Assembly: GCA_028703735.1 (NCBI GenBank)
Contig: JAQVMI010000017.1
Location: 1 to 12,958, forward strand
Direction of reading: 5' to 3'
DNA: 12,958 nucleotides
Origin: Candidatus Cloacimonadota bacterium
GTDB taxonomy: Bacteria > Cloacimonadota > Cloacimonadia > Cloacimonadales > Cloacimonadaceae
The notes beneath the pieces were generated by a model that was not told where the DNA came from, did not search any database, and saw only the letters and a list, made by a program, of their open reading frames with translations. A program made the translations under genes and the position numbers. Positions 6,025 to 12,958 of the stretch are shown here, piece by piece (position 1 is the stretch's first letter; each line of letters starts with the position of its first letter).

Positions 6025-9000
6025 TTGGAAACATTGGAATCCAAGGCCCTGGCAGAAAATCTAGCCGTTACCAGGGTGGCAGAGATTACACTGGACGATG
6101 AGGCTAAGTATTTATTGTCTTGCACTACTGGTAGTCACGGCATCAACCAGCGTTGCTCGAATTTTCTGAATGAATTGTATCATCCCTTTGTAAATCCCGA
6201 AGTGGCCTTATCCTTGATGCGGCAAAGCATCTTGGGAGATTTGTGGTTCTATACTCAGGGTGAGGATAAAAACCGGAAGTTTCTGGCCATCCTGGCCATG
6301 TTTGAACGCATTGATAATGCTTGCCAGAGCGCGGCTCATAAAAGAAGGGTTATCCAGGAATATCTGGATTTTCTGGGTGCGATAACGGATCATGGCGGCA
6401 TTCCGGTTGATTCGTTTAATGAGGTGTTTTCCAAACTCCAAAGCTGGGTGAGTAGCAATCCGCAGCAATGCCTTGAGATCAGCGGTTCATTTCGAAAAAG
6501 CCTTTCCCGCTGTGCACCGAATGATCCTCAGGCTTTTGCACTGATCCAAAAACTGCTGATCCAAAATCTGGAATTTTGGCAGCAAGCATTGGATATAGAA
6601 AAGTGGTGTCTTGCCGAGGGGGGAAAGTATCAGCTTGATAATGATCAGCTTAGCAAGGATATAGGCGAGGAATTCTACCGGAATTGGTTCCAGGTAATTT
6701 CACATGCCACTCAGCTTCAGTACCTTATGCCGGTGCCAGCTTATAGTGATGTGGCTGCCCGCTACCGTGAAGTGCAAAAGGACTTCAGCACTCTTTCCGG
6801 AAGAATTCACTATATTTTCTTATTGCTCCGGATGGAGGGAATGGCGGAACTACGTGATCATCTGCTGTGGGATTTGAATCGGCAATTGGCTGATCTTGGC
6901 GGCTTGGAAGCTGATAAGGTATTGGAACTCCTGGATTCGGTTTTCTCAGCTTTGCAAGAATTTTCCTTCAGTCACAGAAGCATCGTGCTGGATTGTGCGC
7001 TGTCCCTGGGGAAAACTTTGCTAAGTGGGAACCAGGAAGAGCTTTCAGAAAGATTTAGACAAAAATACATTGCCCTGGGTTTCACTCCTCCCGGTGAGAT
7101 TAGAATAGGCACAGATTGGCAATTGGAAGTGGACAAAAATCACATCAAGCACATCCGTGTAAGCTTGGCACTAATAGCCATAAATCCTCTCAAGAATAAG
7201 GATTTGCTGTCGCACCTCACCATCAGTCTGCACCGTCTGGGCATTTTTGTATCGGACACCGATCTCTTTCAGAAGGATGTTTCTGCATTTCTGAATGCCG
7301 ATATCAAACCACTGGTAATCCAGGTGAAGCATCTGCTGCGGCTCTTTCCGGTGTTCTTCAATGAAATCGGTGCCGAAGGTGAAATCCGTGATAGCAGCAC
7401 ATCTCTGGATGAGCTTTCGCATCGCAAAGACCGGCTCATCCATTTCTTCCGTAAACAGGTGCACACCGAAAGCAACAACACCCATATCAACCTGATCAAG
7501 CAAATCCTGAATTATTGGATTGATCTTAATCCCTTGCATCTGAAGGGGATCATTCCTCAGGATGTGGCGCTGTATATCAAGGTGCCCGATGCGCTTACCC
7601 AGGAACAAAGCCAAGCTGTGAATGCCTTCCTGAATCTGAATGAACTAACCGTGGACGAATTGCTGGGCATGTCTTGGCAAAGGGTGCAGAGCCTTTTCGA
7701 CGGGCTTCCGGAAGACATTTGCCACAAACGCTTCAAGCATCTGCTCTATTGCCATTTCCTGCTGAAAGACAAGTATAATCTCGATCCCTACGACATCGTA
7801 AAATTCCTTTCCAAATACAATTTCTTCGATGCCCGCGAGCAGAACCGCTTGCGTACCAGCCTTATCCGCAAAGACTATGAATCCTCCATCCGCCAGATGC
7901 TGGGGTATATAGGAAATCTTAGCCAAACAATCCTCGATCCCAAGCCCACCACCAGTTGGGAAAATATCTATTTCAAGCGTCACATCGCTGCCGGTATTCC
8001 TTCCATGTATGGCACCTACCGTGAGGCCAAACTCGAGGCTGTGGGGATGATCTTCCGGCTGGAGAATGTGATCCGCAAGCTCTTTGAGAATAGCATCAAT
8101 CAGCTTAATTTGCATTATGTAACCGGAAAGACCTTGCTGCGAATCATGCGCATTCTGGAGCTTTATGACTATGCAATGCGCCAGGAGATGGTTACCAATG
8201 ATGCTTTCAGCTCTGCTTTGCAGATGCTTAGCTCTGCCACCCATCTCACCAATCTCTCGCTGGACCAATATCTGGACATCTTCAATCTTCTGAAGGACAG
8301 CGTGAATGAGATCATCAGCGAATATTTCTATCGCTTTTACGACAAAGGCCTGATGATGCAAAAACAAGAGCACAAAACCAAGGAAGCCAGAGAGAAATTC
8401 GCTGAGGAGTTCTATCGCAATCTACTTTCGGGTTCTTTTATTGTGCAGGGGTTGGATAGTTTTGTCACACAGATCTTGCAAAGTCTCTCGGAGATGAAGA
8501 ATCTCTTTGCGCCGGCGGATATTCCACGGGTGATGTCCTACGATCCTGACAAGCTGTTTTTCCATCTCAGTACCCGCAATTCCCGCATCGAGAACCAAGT
8601 GTTGCTTGGCTCCAAGGCCTATTTCCTGAAGCGCATGTACCAGTATGAATTTCCCATCCCCACTGGTTTTGTGATGACCACCGAGCTCTTTCGCAATCGC
8701 AATATCATCAATACTCATCCAGAGATTTCCTCCGAATTCGATGCTCTTCTGCTGCAGAATCTGAATAAACTGGAACACAGCACCGGACTGGTATTTGGTG
8801 ATCCACAAAGACCGCTGCTGATTTCGGTGCGTTCCGGTGCGCCTATGAGCTTGCCTGGTGCCATGGATACCTTCTTGAATATCGGTATGAATGACGACAT
8901 TACCCTCAAAATCTCTCAGCGGCCAAATTACGGCTGGACTGCCTGGGATTGCTATCGTCGGCTGATCCAAAGCTGGGGTATGGCATTTGGGATCAATCGT

Positions 9001-10068
9001 GACCTTTTTGATGAAGTGATTATCAAATACAAAAAGAAGTATAACGTAAAGCAGAAAACCCAATTTTCCCCAGAACAGATGCGACTGATGATCGACGACT
9101 ACAAGGAAGTTCTATCCCGCTTTGGCATCGCTCTGGAGCAAGATCCCTTCACCCAACTCTATAAATCCATCTCCCATGTGCTGGATAGCTGGAATACCGA
9201 GCGTGCCATTTCTTATCGCAAGAAACTCCACATTGCCGATGAATGGGGAACAGCCGTGATCGTGCAAAAAATGGTTTTGGGCAATATATCTTTGGATTCT
9301 GGAACGAGAGTGCTGTTTACTCATGCACCCTGGAACCCTGAGCCTGGGATATGCCTGAATGGGGACTTCACCCTGTGCAGTCAGGGTGAGGACGTGGGGG
9401 CGGGATTGGTGCATCCTCTGCCCATCTCTGAGGCCCAGCGTCTTCAGAATCAATCTGCTGCCGAGCTGTCTTTGGAAAAGGATTTCCCTGCCATTTACAA
9501 CCGCCTCTGCCGCTATATCAACCAATTGATAGTGGATAAAAACTACCCTCATCAAGAGATGGAATTCACCTTTGAAGGTTCTCAGGCGGATCAGCTTTTC
9601 ATCCTGCAAACCCGCAACCAGGTGATCCACAAAGCACCGGAATACAATGTCCTTGGCACCCTGAACGCCATCGCCATGCGTATTGGAACGGGAATTGGGA
9701 TCAGCAAGGGAGCAGTAAATGGCATCATCGTGATTTCCAAGCATGATATTGCCAGATTTGCCAATTCTGGAGCAGCTCTCATCCTGGTGAGGCCAGATAC
9801 TGTGCCCGATGACATGGAATTGCTCTTCGATTGCCAAGGCTTGCTAACCTCCAGAGGCGGAGTAACTTCTCATGCTGCGGTGACCGCTACGCGTTTGGGA
9901 CTGATCGGAATCGTTAATTGCAAAGACCTCGTGGTGAATGAAAGCAATTCCACCTGCACAATCGGCGAAAAGCATTTCCAGGCAGGGGATAAGATCACTT
10001 TGGATGCCACCAGCGGCAACATCTATCCGGGATATCAAAAATTGCAAAGTGTACATAGTTTAAAATAA
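6025..10068 (+). CDS. Giant PPDK-like protein: ~850-aa unknown N-terminus + ATP-grasp + phospho-His domain
   Basis: A 1347-residue protein starting at TTG, chosen because GAGGAA (6013-6018) lies six bases upstream. Residues ~855-1200 are a PEP synthase/PPDK ATP-grasp domain: LGSKAYFLKRM (from 861), SVRSGAPMSLPGAMDT (from 934, the nucleotide-binding signature of PPDK) and FILQTRNQ (1192-1199). Residues ~1245-1340 are the swivelling phospho-histidine domain, with TSRGGVTSHAAVTA (from 1275) and the phosphate-carrying His1283. The protein ends there: the PEP/pyruvate-binding barrel of true PPDK (total ~880 residues) is absent. The first ~850 residues are mostly helical, soluble-looking and unrecognised. 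By family logic ATP (or another phosphate donor) would phosphorylate His1283, but the acceptor must bind elsewhere, perhaps in the N-terminal region or on another protein. The GAPDH-like gene follows 24 nt later. It should not be called plain pyruvate,phosphate dikinase. Confidence 0.9.
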   Translation: METLESKALAENLAVTRVAEITLDDEAKYLLSCTTGSHGINQRCSNFLNELYHPFVNPEVALSLMRQSILGDLWFYTQGEDKNRKFLAILAMFERIDNACQSAAHKRRVIQEYLDFLGAITDHGGIPVDSFNEVFSKLQSWVSSNPQQCLEISGSFRKSLSRCAPNDPQAFALIQKLLIQNLEFWQQALDIEKWCLAEGGKYQLDNDQLSKDIGEEFYRNWFQVISHATQLQYLMPVPAYSDVAARYREVQKDFSTLSGRIHYIFLLLRMEGMAELRDHLLWDLNRQLADLGGLEADKVLELLDSVFSALQEFSFSHRSIVLDCALSLGKTLLSGNQEELSERFRQKYIALGFTPPGEIRIGTDWQLEVDKNHIKHIRVSLALIAINPLKNKDLLSHLTISLHRLGIFVSDTDLFQKDVSAFLNADIKPLVIQVKHLLRLFPVFFNEIGAEGEIRDSSTSLDELSHRKDRLIHFFRKQVHTESNNTHINLIKQILNYWIDLNPLHLKGIIPQDVALYIKVPDALTQEQSQAVNAFLNLNELTVDELLGMSWQRVQSLFDGLPEDICHKRFKHLLYCHFLLKDKYNLDPYDIVKFLSKYNFFDAREQNRLRTSLIRKDYESSIRQMLGYIGNLSQTILDPKPTTSWENIYFKRHIAAGIPSMYGTYREAKLEAVGMIFRLENVIRKLFENSINQLNLHYVTGKTLLRIMRILELYDYAMRQEMVTNDAFSSALQMLSSATHLTNLSLDQYLDIFNLLKDSVNEIISEYFYRFYDKGLMMQKQEHKTKEAREKFAEEFYRNLLSGSFIVQGLDSFVTQILQSLSEMKNLFAPADIPRVMSYDPDKLFFHLSTRNSRIENQVLLGSKAYFLKRMYQYEFPIPTGFVMTTELFRNRNIINTHPEISSEFDALLLQNLNKLEHSTGLVFGDPQRPLLISVRSGAPMSLPGAMDTFLNIGMNDDITLKISQRPNYGWTAWDCYRRLIQSWGMAFGINRDLFDEVIIKYKKKYNVKQKTQFSPEQMRLMIDDYKEVLSRFGIALEQDPFTQLYKSISHVLDSWNTERAISYRKKLHIADEWGTAVIVQKMVLGNISLDSGTRVLFTHAPWNPEPGICLNGDFTLCSQGEDVGAGLVHPLPISEAQRLQNQSAAELSLEKDFPAIYNRLCRYINQLIVDKNYPHQEMEFTFEGSQADQLFILQTRNQVIHKAPEYNVLGTLNAIAMRIGTGIGISKGAVNGIIVISKHDIARFANSGAALILVRPDTVPDDMELLFDCQGLLTSRGGVTSHAAVTATRLGLIGIVNCKDLVVNESNSTCTIGEKHFQAGDKITLDATSGNIYPGYQKLQSVHSLK

Positions 10069-10092
10069 CATAAAAAAAAGGAGACCAGACAC

Positions 10093-11337
10093 ATGAATCT
10101 GAGCTTACGAAGCAAGAGACTACTGGGTATCAATGGTTTGGGGAGGATAGGCAAGCTATTGCTGTGGAACCAGATCCACCTGAGACACTTTGAGGGGATC
10201 ATCGTAAATTGCGGCCGGGAAATCGGCAAAGACCTGGATGACCTGATCCAGGTGATCGAAACGGACAGTACATATGGCTCCCTCCACAAGTTCCTCTTTG
10301 GCATGGTGGGCCGCAAAGCTGAAATCAAAATTCTGGATAAGGACACACCCATTCTGGAAATTGAGGGCATGCCTGTAAAAATATTGCGCACTGCCCGCGA
10401 TCCCAAAGATATCAATTGGCTGAATGAAGGCGTACGCGTAGTAGTGGACTGCACTGGCAACTTCCTGGATCCCACGGTAACTGTGGAATCCGGAAAGTCC
10501 TGTCTGCGTGGGCACCTGGAAGCTGGTGCTTTGAAAGTGATCTGCAGCGCACCCTTTAAAGTAAAATCCGGAATCAACAATGCTACCGATGCCAAAACTA
10601 TGATTTATGGCATTAATCACCTGGATTTTAACCCCCGTGAACATCACATTATCTCAGCAGCATCATGCACTACCACTGGCCTTGCACATATGGTTAAGCC
10701 CCTTTTGGAAAATGAAGTTACTTCACGAATTGTTACAGCTTCTATGAGCACCATTCATGCCTCCACCAATACCCAATCCATTTTGGATAGCGTTCCCAAA
10801 GCGGCGGCCACTGACCTACGCAAGTCTCGCAGCGTATTGAATAATATCATTCTATCCACCACCGGGGTCACCAAAGCTCTGGAACTGGTATTGCCCCAGA
10901 TCAAGCACATCGGTTTTATGGCCGATAGCGTTAGGATCCCCACCACAACTGTGTCGCTGATCAATCTCAATGTTACTTTCCACACCCGTATGGATGAGCT
11001 GGGTGAACCCTGCATTAGCCGCAAAGTGATCAACCATCTCTATCGGGATGCGTCTTTAGGTGCGCAAAAGGACTTGCTGGTATATAGCGAGCGGCAAAAT
11101 GTGTCGGCCGATATCATCGGTTCTATGGCCGCAATCACTATCGAAGCCCATGAAACCCACACCCGCACTGGTTTCATCGATATCCCTCCCGAAGCCTTAG
11201 GCGCTTCATACAAGGGTGAAGCAGTACAAATGCCGGTGACCCATGCCAAAATCTTCGGCTGGTATGATAACGAACTTGGCTCCTATGTGAACTGCCTCTC
11301 CAAGCTGTGTAACCACATAGAAAGCAATACGATGTAA
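10093..11337 (+). CDS. Divergent glyceraldehyde-3-phosphate dehydrogenase family protein
   Basis: A 414-residue protein with AAGGAGA eight bases before its ATG. The Rossmann motif GINGLGRIGK (12-21) and the whole GAPDH order are present: DCTGNF (119-124), SAASCTTTGLA (188-198) with catalytic Cys192, STIHAST (219-225) with catalytic His222, DLRKSR (241-246), SVRIPTTTVSL (279-289) and WYDNELGSYVN (390-400). Usual GAPDHs are ~335 residues; the extra length is spread over the N-terminal half and a segment around 300-345. Departures include ASCTTT for ASCTTN, WYDNELG for WYDNEWG, and NCGRE in place of the NDLTD-type segment whose Asp selects NAD. It may use NADP, or act on a related phosphorylated aldehyde. 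It lies 24 nt behind the dikinase-like gene, most likely cotranscribed. A role in glycolysis or gluconeogenesis is likely but the exact substrate is open. Confidence 0.88.
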   Translation: MNLSLRSKRLLGINGLGRIGKLLLWNQIHLRHFEGIIVNCGREIGKDLDDLIQVIETDSTYGSLHKFLFGMVGRKAEIKILDKDTPILEIEGMPVKILRTARDPKDINWLNEGVRVVVDCTGNFLDPTVTVESGKSCLRGHLEAGALKVICSAPFKVKSGINNATDAKTMIYGINHLDFNPREHHIISAASCTTTGLAHMVKPLLENEVTSRIVTASMSTIHASTNTQSILDSVPKAAATDLRKSRSVLNNIILSTTGVTKALELVLPQIKHIGFMADSVRIPTTTVSLINLNVTFHTRMDELGEPCISRKVINHLYRDASLGAQKDLLVYSERQNVSADIIGSMAAITIEAHETHTRTGFIDIPPEALGASYKGEAVQMPVTHAKIFGWYDNELGSYVNCLSKLCNHIESNTM

Positions 11338-11356
11338 GGTGGAACTTCCAGGATTA

Positions 11357-11391
11357 GACACGTCCTCGTGTCGAACGAAACGGAGTTTCGT
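11357..11391. terminator. Two consecutive perfect hairpins after the GAPDH-like gene
   Basis: Starting 20 nt after the stop codon, GACACG-TCCT-CGTGTC (11357-11372) and ACGAAAC-GGA-GTTTCGT (11375-11391) form two adjacent stem-loops with perfect 6- and 7-bp stems. The second is followed by AAAA on the plus strand, not by a U-tract, so they are not textbook intrinsic terminators. They could stabilise the mRNA 3' end or end transcription weakly; the placement between converging genes fits this. Confidence 0.45.
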
Positions 11392-11417
11392 AAAACCAGG
11401 CAAGCGACTCTGTCACT

Positions 11418-11439
11418 TTGCAAACGAGGACGTTTGCAA
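11418..11439. repeat. Perfect 9-bp hairpin, loop AGGA
   Basis: TTGCAAACG (11418-11426), loop AGGA, CGTTTGCAA (11431-11439). The stem is exact. Its core ACGAGGACGT resembles the reverse complement of the first hairpin in this gap (ACGAGGACGT around 11359-11370), so the two may be copies of one small palindromic repeat family. No T-run follows on either side. Confidence 0.5.
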
Positions 11440-11453
11440 TCCTGTAATGCTTG

Positions 11454-11517
11454 TTCTTGCGATGTCCAAGCCATGCCCATGCATTTGCCTGGGAAGCGCA
11501 TGGGCACCGCGCAAGAA
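11454..11517. other. Nested two-stem hairpin with possible pseudoknot
   Basis: An outer stem TTCTTGCG (11454-11461) with CGCAAGAA (11510-11517) encloses an inner stem TGCCCATGC (11474-11482) with GCATGGGCA (11498-11506); both are perfect. The apical loop holds TTGCCTGG (11485-11492), exactly complementary to CCAGGCAA at 11396-11403 upstream, so a loop-to-upstream pseudoknot is possible. This could be a structured 3' RNA, a small RNA or a palindromic mobile repeat. No promoter or coding frame was recognised here. Confidence 0.42.
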
Positions 11518-11560
11518 AGCTATATGTATCAATACGATATGTGATATGTGCTATAGGTAT

Positions 11561-12049
11561 TTACTCTAATGAATCACCCGGAGCGAGAATAATTGCCTGA
11601 TATCCCAATTCTGCCAGCCTGGACTGGAATACCTGCGGATCTGCTTTTATGATTTCAAAGGTATTATAGTGCATGGGGATGGCGCAGCGGGGCTGGATCA
11701 TCTTAACTGCTTGTGCGGCATCGCTGATGTCCATGGTGTAGTTTCCGCCGATGGGCACCAGCAGATAATCGACCTTGTGCATCTCTCCGATCAGCTTCAT
11801 GTCGCCAAAAAGCCCGGTATCACCACAATGGTAGATGCACTGGCCATCGATATTCATCACCACTCCTGCTGCCAGACCGGCATAGAGGCCATCTGGTGTC
11901 ATTGAGCCATGCAATGCTTGCACCAGCTTCACGAGGCCAAAGGGAAATTCAAATGCACCGCCGATCTGCATGGCATGGGTCTTGTAGCCCTTTTTGGAGA
12001 TATAATTGGCCAGTTCACTAACGCAGATGAAAACCGTTGATATCCAGAA
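11561..12049 (-). pseudogene. Metallo-beta-lactamase-fold hydrolase (UPF0173/UlaG-like), N-terminus missing
   Basis: The reading frame matches only the last two thirds of UPF0173-type metal-dependent hydrolases (usual length ~225 residues). From an ATG at 11971 it gives 136 residues with IGGAFEF, CIYHCGDTGLFGDMKLIGE, VPIGGNYTMD and CAIPMHYNTFEIIK, which include the bridging Asp of GDTG and the last metal-binding His. Homologous sequence continues upstream of that ATG in the same frame (SELANYISKKGYKTHAM) to about 12020-12040, then stops at TAA 12050-12052. The N-terminal half with the HxHxDH metal site is gone, replaced by a von Willebrand A-domain fragment in another frame. The product cannot be an active hydrolase as it stands, so it is a 5'-deleted gene or an assembly junction. 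Confidence 0.75.
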
Positions 12050-12864
12050 TTAAATGGAACATTAAGATTCGTGTTATGAGTGGTATTGCTCACGGATACA
12101 CTATTCATCAAAATAGATTGATTGTTATCAATAGTAATAAGATTTGTACTATTTCCAACCAAATTGGTTACGTAATTTTGCTGGTCTACGGAACTGAATT
12201 TAAACATATTTACTCTGTCACCATTATACAAGTATCCTAATAATGCACGGGCTGTCCTTTGAAGATTCCCGGATACCCCTGCCATCGATCCTGAGTTATC
12301 CAGCGCAACAACCACATCAATTCCATCATCATAAACAGTGAAACCGGGACCATTGAGACCATCAAAACCATCTCGGATATTTGCTCCATTATAGGCGAAA
12401 TGCAGCACTCCATTATTGCCAATATCAACAAGGATATCATAATCTCCCACACTTGATGTGGTTATAACAGGAGTGCTGGAAAACCATACTCCGTCATTAT
12501 CCGAAGTTCCAGATACCTGACAGATAATTGTATTCAAAGCAGATATATTCATTCCATCAGTATAATCCTGATCCTCAACAATGTAAACCGTAAGAGGAGT
12601 ATTCTGGGGGCAGTTTGTGACTTTCACATGAACCGGATCTCCGATCCGATACATATTCTTATCCCGACCTTCTGGAGGGTTGGATACCCCAGCGCTGATT
12701 ACCTGGGGTGTGAAATAAAGACCACTGTCTGAATAGGCTTTGTCTATTACTAACTGATTCGATGGTGTTGAATTCCTCATGAGGATATTGTAGAAATACC
12801 TGGGTTTGTATCTTAGAGGTTCGGTTGGGGAAACATCGTTAATTAGTGCATCAACTAGTGTCAT
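11929..12864 (-). pseudogene. Von Willebrand factor A-domain protein fragment, fused out of frame to the hydrolase
   Basis: An open frame of 311 codons. Residues ~70-160 look like a beta-rich extracellular domain (Asp/Asn/Gly-rich, no transmembrane helix). From ~181 a VWA domain begins, with the MIDAS metal motif DNSGSM (189-194) in DGIDVVVALDNSGSM, then TARALLGYLYNGDRVNMFKF. The VWA domain normally needs ~170-180 residues but genuine sequence ends near residue 275; the last ~36 residues are the hydrolase gene read in the wrong frame (SPKRATRPMPCRS). There is no ribosome site before the ATG, and no signal peptide, so the N-terminus is missing as well. A large surface or secreted protein is the likely source. 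Base composition is more AT-rich than the dikinase and GAPDH genes. A piece cut at both ends is best explained by rearrangement beside a mobile element. Confidence 0.7.
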
Positions 12865-12877
12865 GTCAAGCTTGACA
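12864..12877. repeat. Perfect 14-bp palindrome TGTCAAGCTTGACA
   Basis: The sequence equals its own reverse complement. It touches the ATG of the VWA fragment and lies 45 bases before a plus-strand gene start. It may be an operator, or part of the end of an insertion sequence that broke the VWA gene. A short hairpin CTCAC-AAA-GTGAG follows at 12903-12915. Confidence 0.45.
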
Positions 12878-12921
12878 AGACGTAAGGGGTAGAAATAGTT
12901 GTCTCACAAAGTGAGGTGATT

Positions 12922-12958
12922 ATGATTAAGTACAAGATTACGTTATCAAAAGATGAAA
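12922..12958 (+). CDS. 5' end of an unidentified gene, possibly IS630-type transposase
   Basis: ATG at 12922 follows GAGGTG (12913-12918) at a workable distance and opens MIKYKITLSKDE before the window ends. A start of the type M-K-Y-K-V/I-T-L-x-x-x-E is common in IS630-family transposases. Twelve residues cannot prove it. The broken genes just to the left fit a mobile element, but no terminal repeat could be fixed. Confidence 0.4.
   Translation, partial: MIKYKITLSKDE

Noticed and set aside
7645..8373. Long minus-strand open frame (242 codons) inside the dikinase-like gene
   Set aside because: It lies wholly antisense to a gene with clear family motifs, has no ribosome site or recognisable domain, and is a by-product of codon bias. 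The other antisense frames at 8422-9063 and 9112-9837 are rejected for the same reason.
11561..11971. Functional short hydrolase starting at ATG 11971
   Set aside because: It would lack the N-terminal metal-binding HxHxDH motif, homology continues upstream of that ATG, and no ribosome site precedes it.

Overview
The window looks like a piece of a strictly anaerobic bacterial genome. Flavin, iron-sulfur and NifX-like genes of a kind found almost only in anaerobes fill the left third. A pyruvate,phosphate-dikinase-like protein and a divergent GAPDH fill the middle. Gene style suggests a Gram-negative candidate-phylum lineage such as Cloacimonadota, but that placement is a guess from general resemblance and no marker gene here proves it.

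Left region (1-4823, all minus strand, read right to left) is one tightly packed operon. In transcription order it encodes a NifX/NifB-type cofactor-binding protein, two MinD-like ATPases each carrying a two-cluster ferredoxin insert, a second NifX-type protein, an FAD/NAD disulfide-oxidoreductase-type flavoprotein, a DUF134 (UPF0251) DNA-binding protein with a Cys-rich tail, and two tandem DUF5320-type small proteins, the last cut by the window edge. Several genes overlap by 4 nt or are 1 nt apart. The set resembles the anaerobe-specific 'orange protein' (ORP) type loci and related Mrp/NifX clusters, so assembly or handling of a metal-sulfur cofactor is the most likely theme.

Middle left (4824-6024) holds a divergent control region and an S24/LexA-like repressor. 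Its helix-turn-helix can be read upstream of the only usable start but is cut from its first helix by an in-frame TGA, so the gene is probably damaged. A 355-nt gene-free stretch follows. It is packed with GTCCAA motifs and has an imperfect direct repeat of about 37 nt.

Middle (6025-11337, plus strand) is a two-gene unit. The first gene encodes a 1347-residue protein whose last ~490 residues are the ATP-grasp and phospho-histidine domains of PPDK, behind ~850 unrecognised residues and without the C-terminal PEP/pyruvate barrel. The second encodes a 414-residue GAPDH-family protein that keeps catalytic Cys and His but departs from the consensus at several sites. Together they suggest an unusual energy- or phosphate-handling module tied to lower glycolysis or gluconeogenesis.

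Right end (11338-12958) is rearranged. A cluster of perfect hairpins, including a nested one with a possible pseudoknot, lies between convergent genes. It is followed by the 3' part of a metallo-beta-lactamase-fold hydrolase, fused out of frame to a fragment of a von Willebrand A-domain protein. A palindrome and the first codons of a plus-strand gene, possibly an IS630-type transposase, end the window. This end looks like gene debris beside a mobile element, or an assembly junction.
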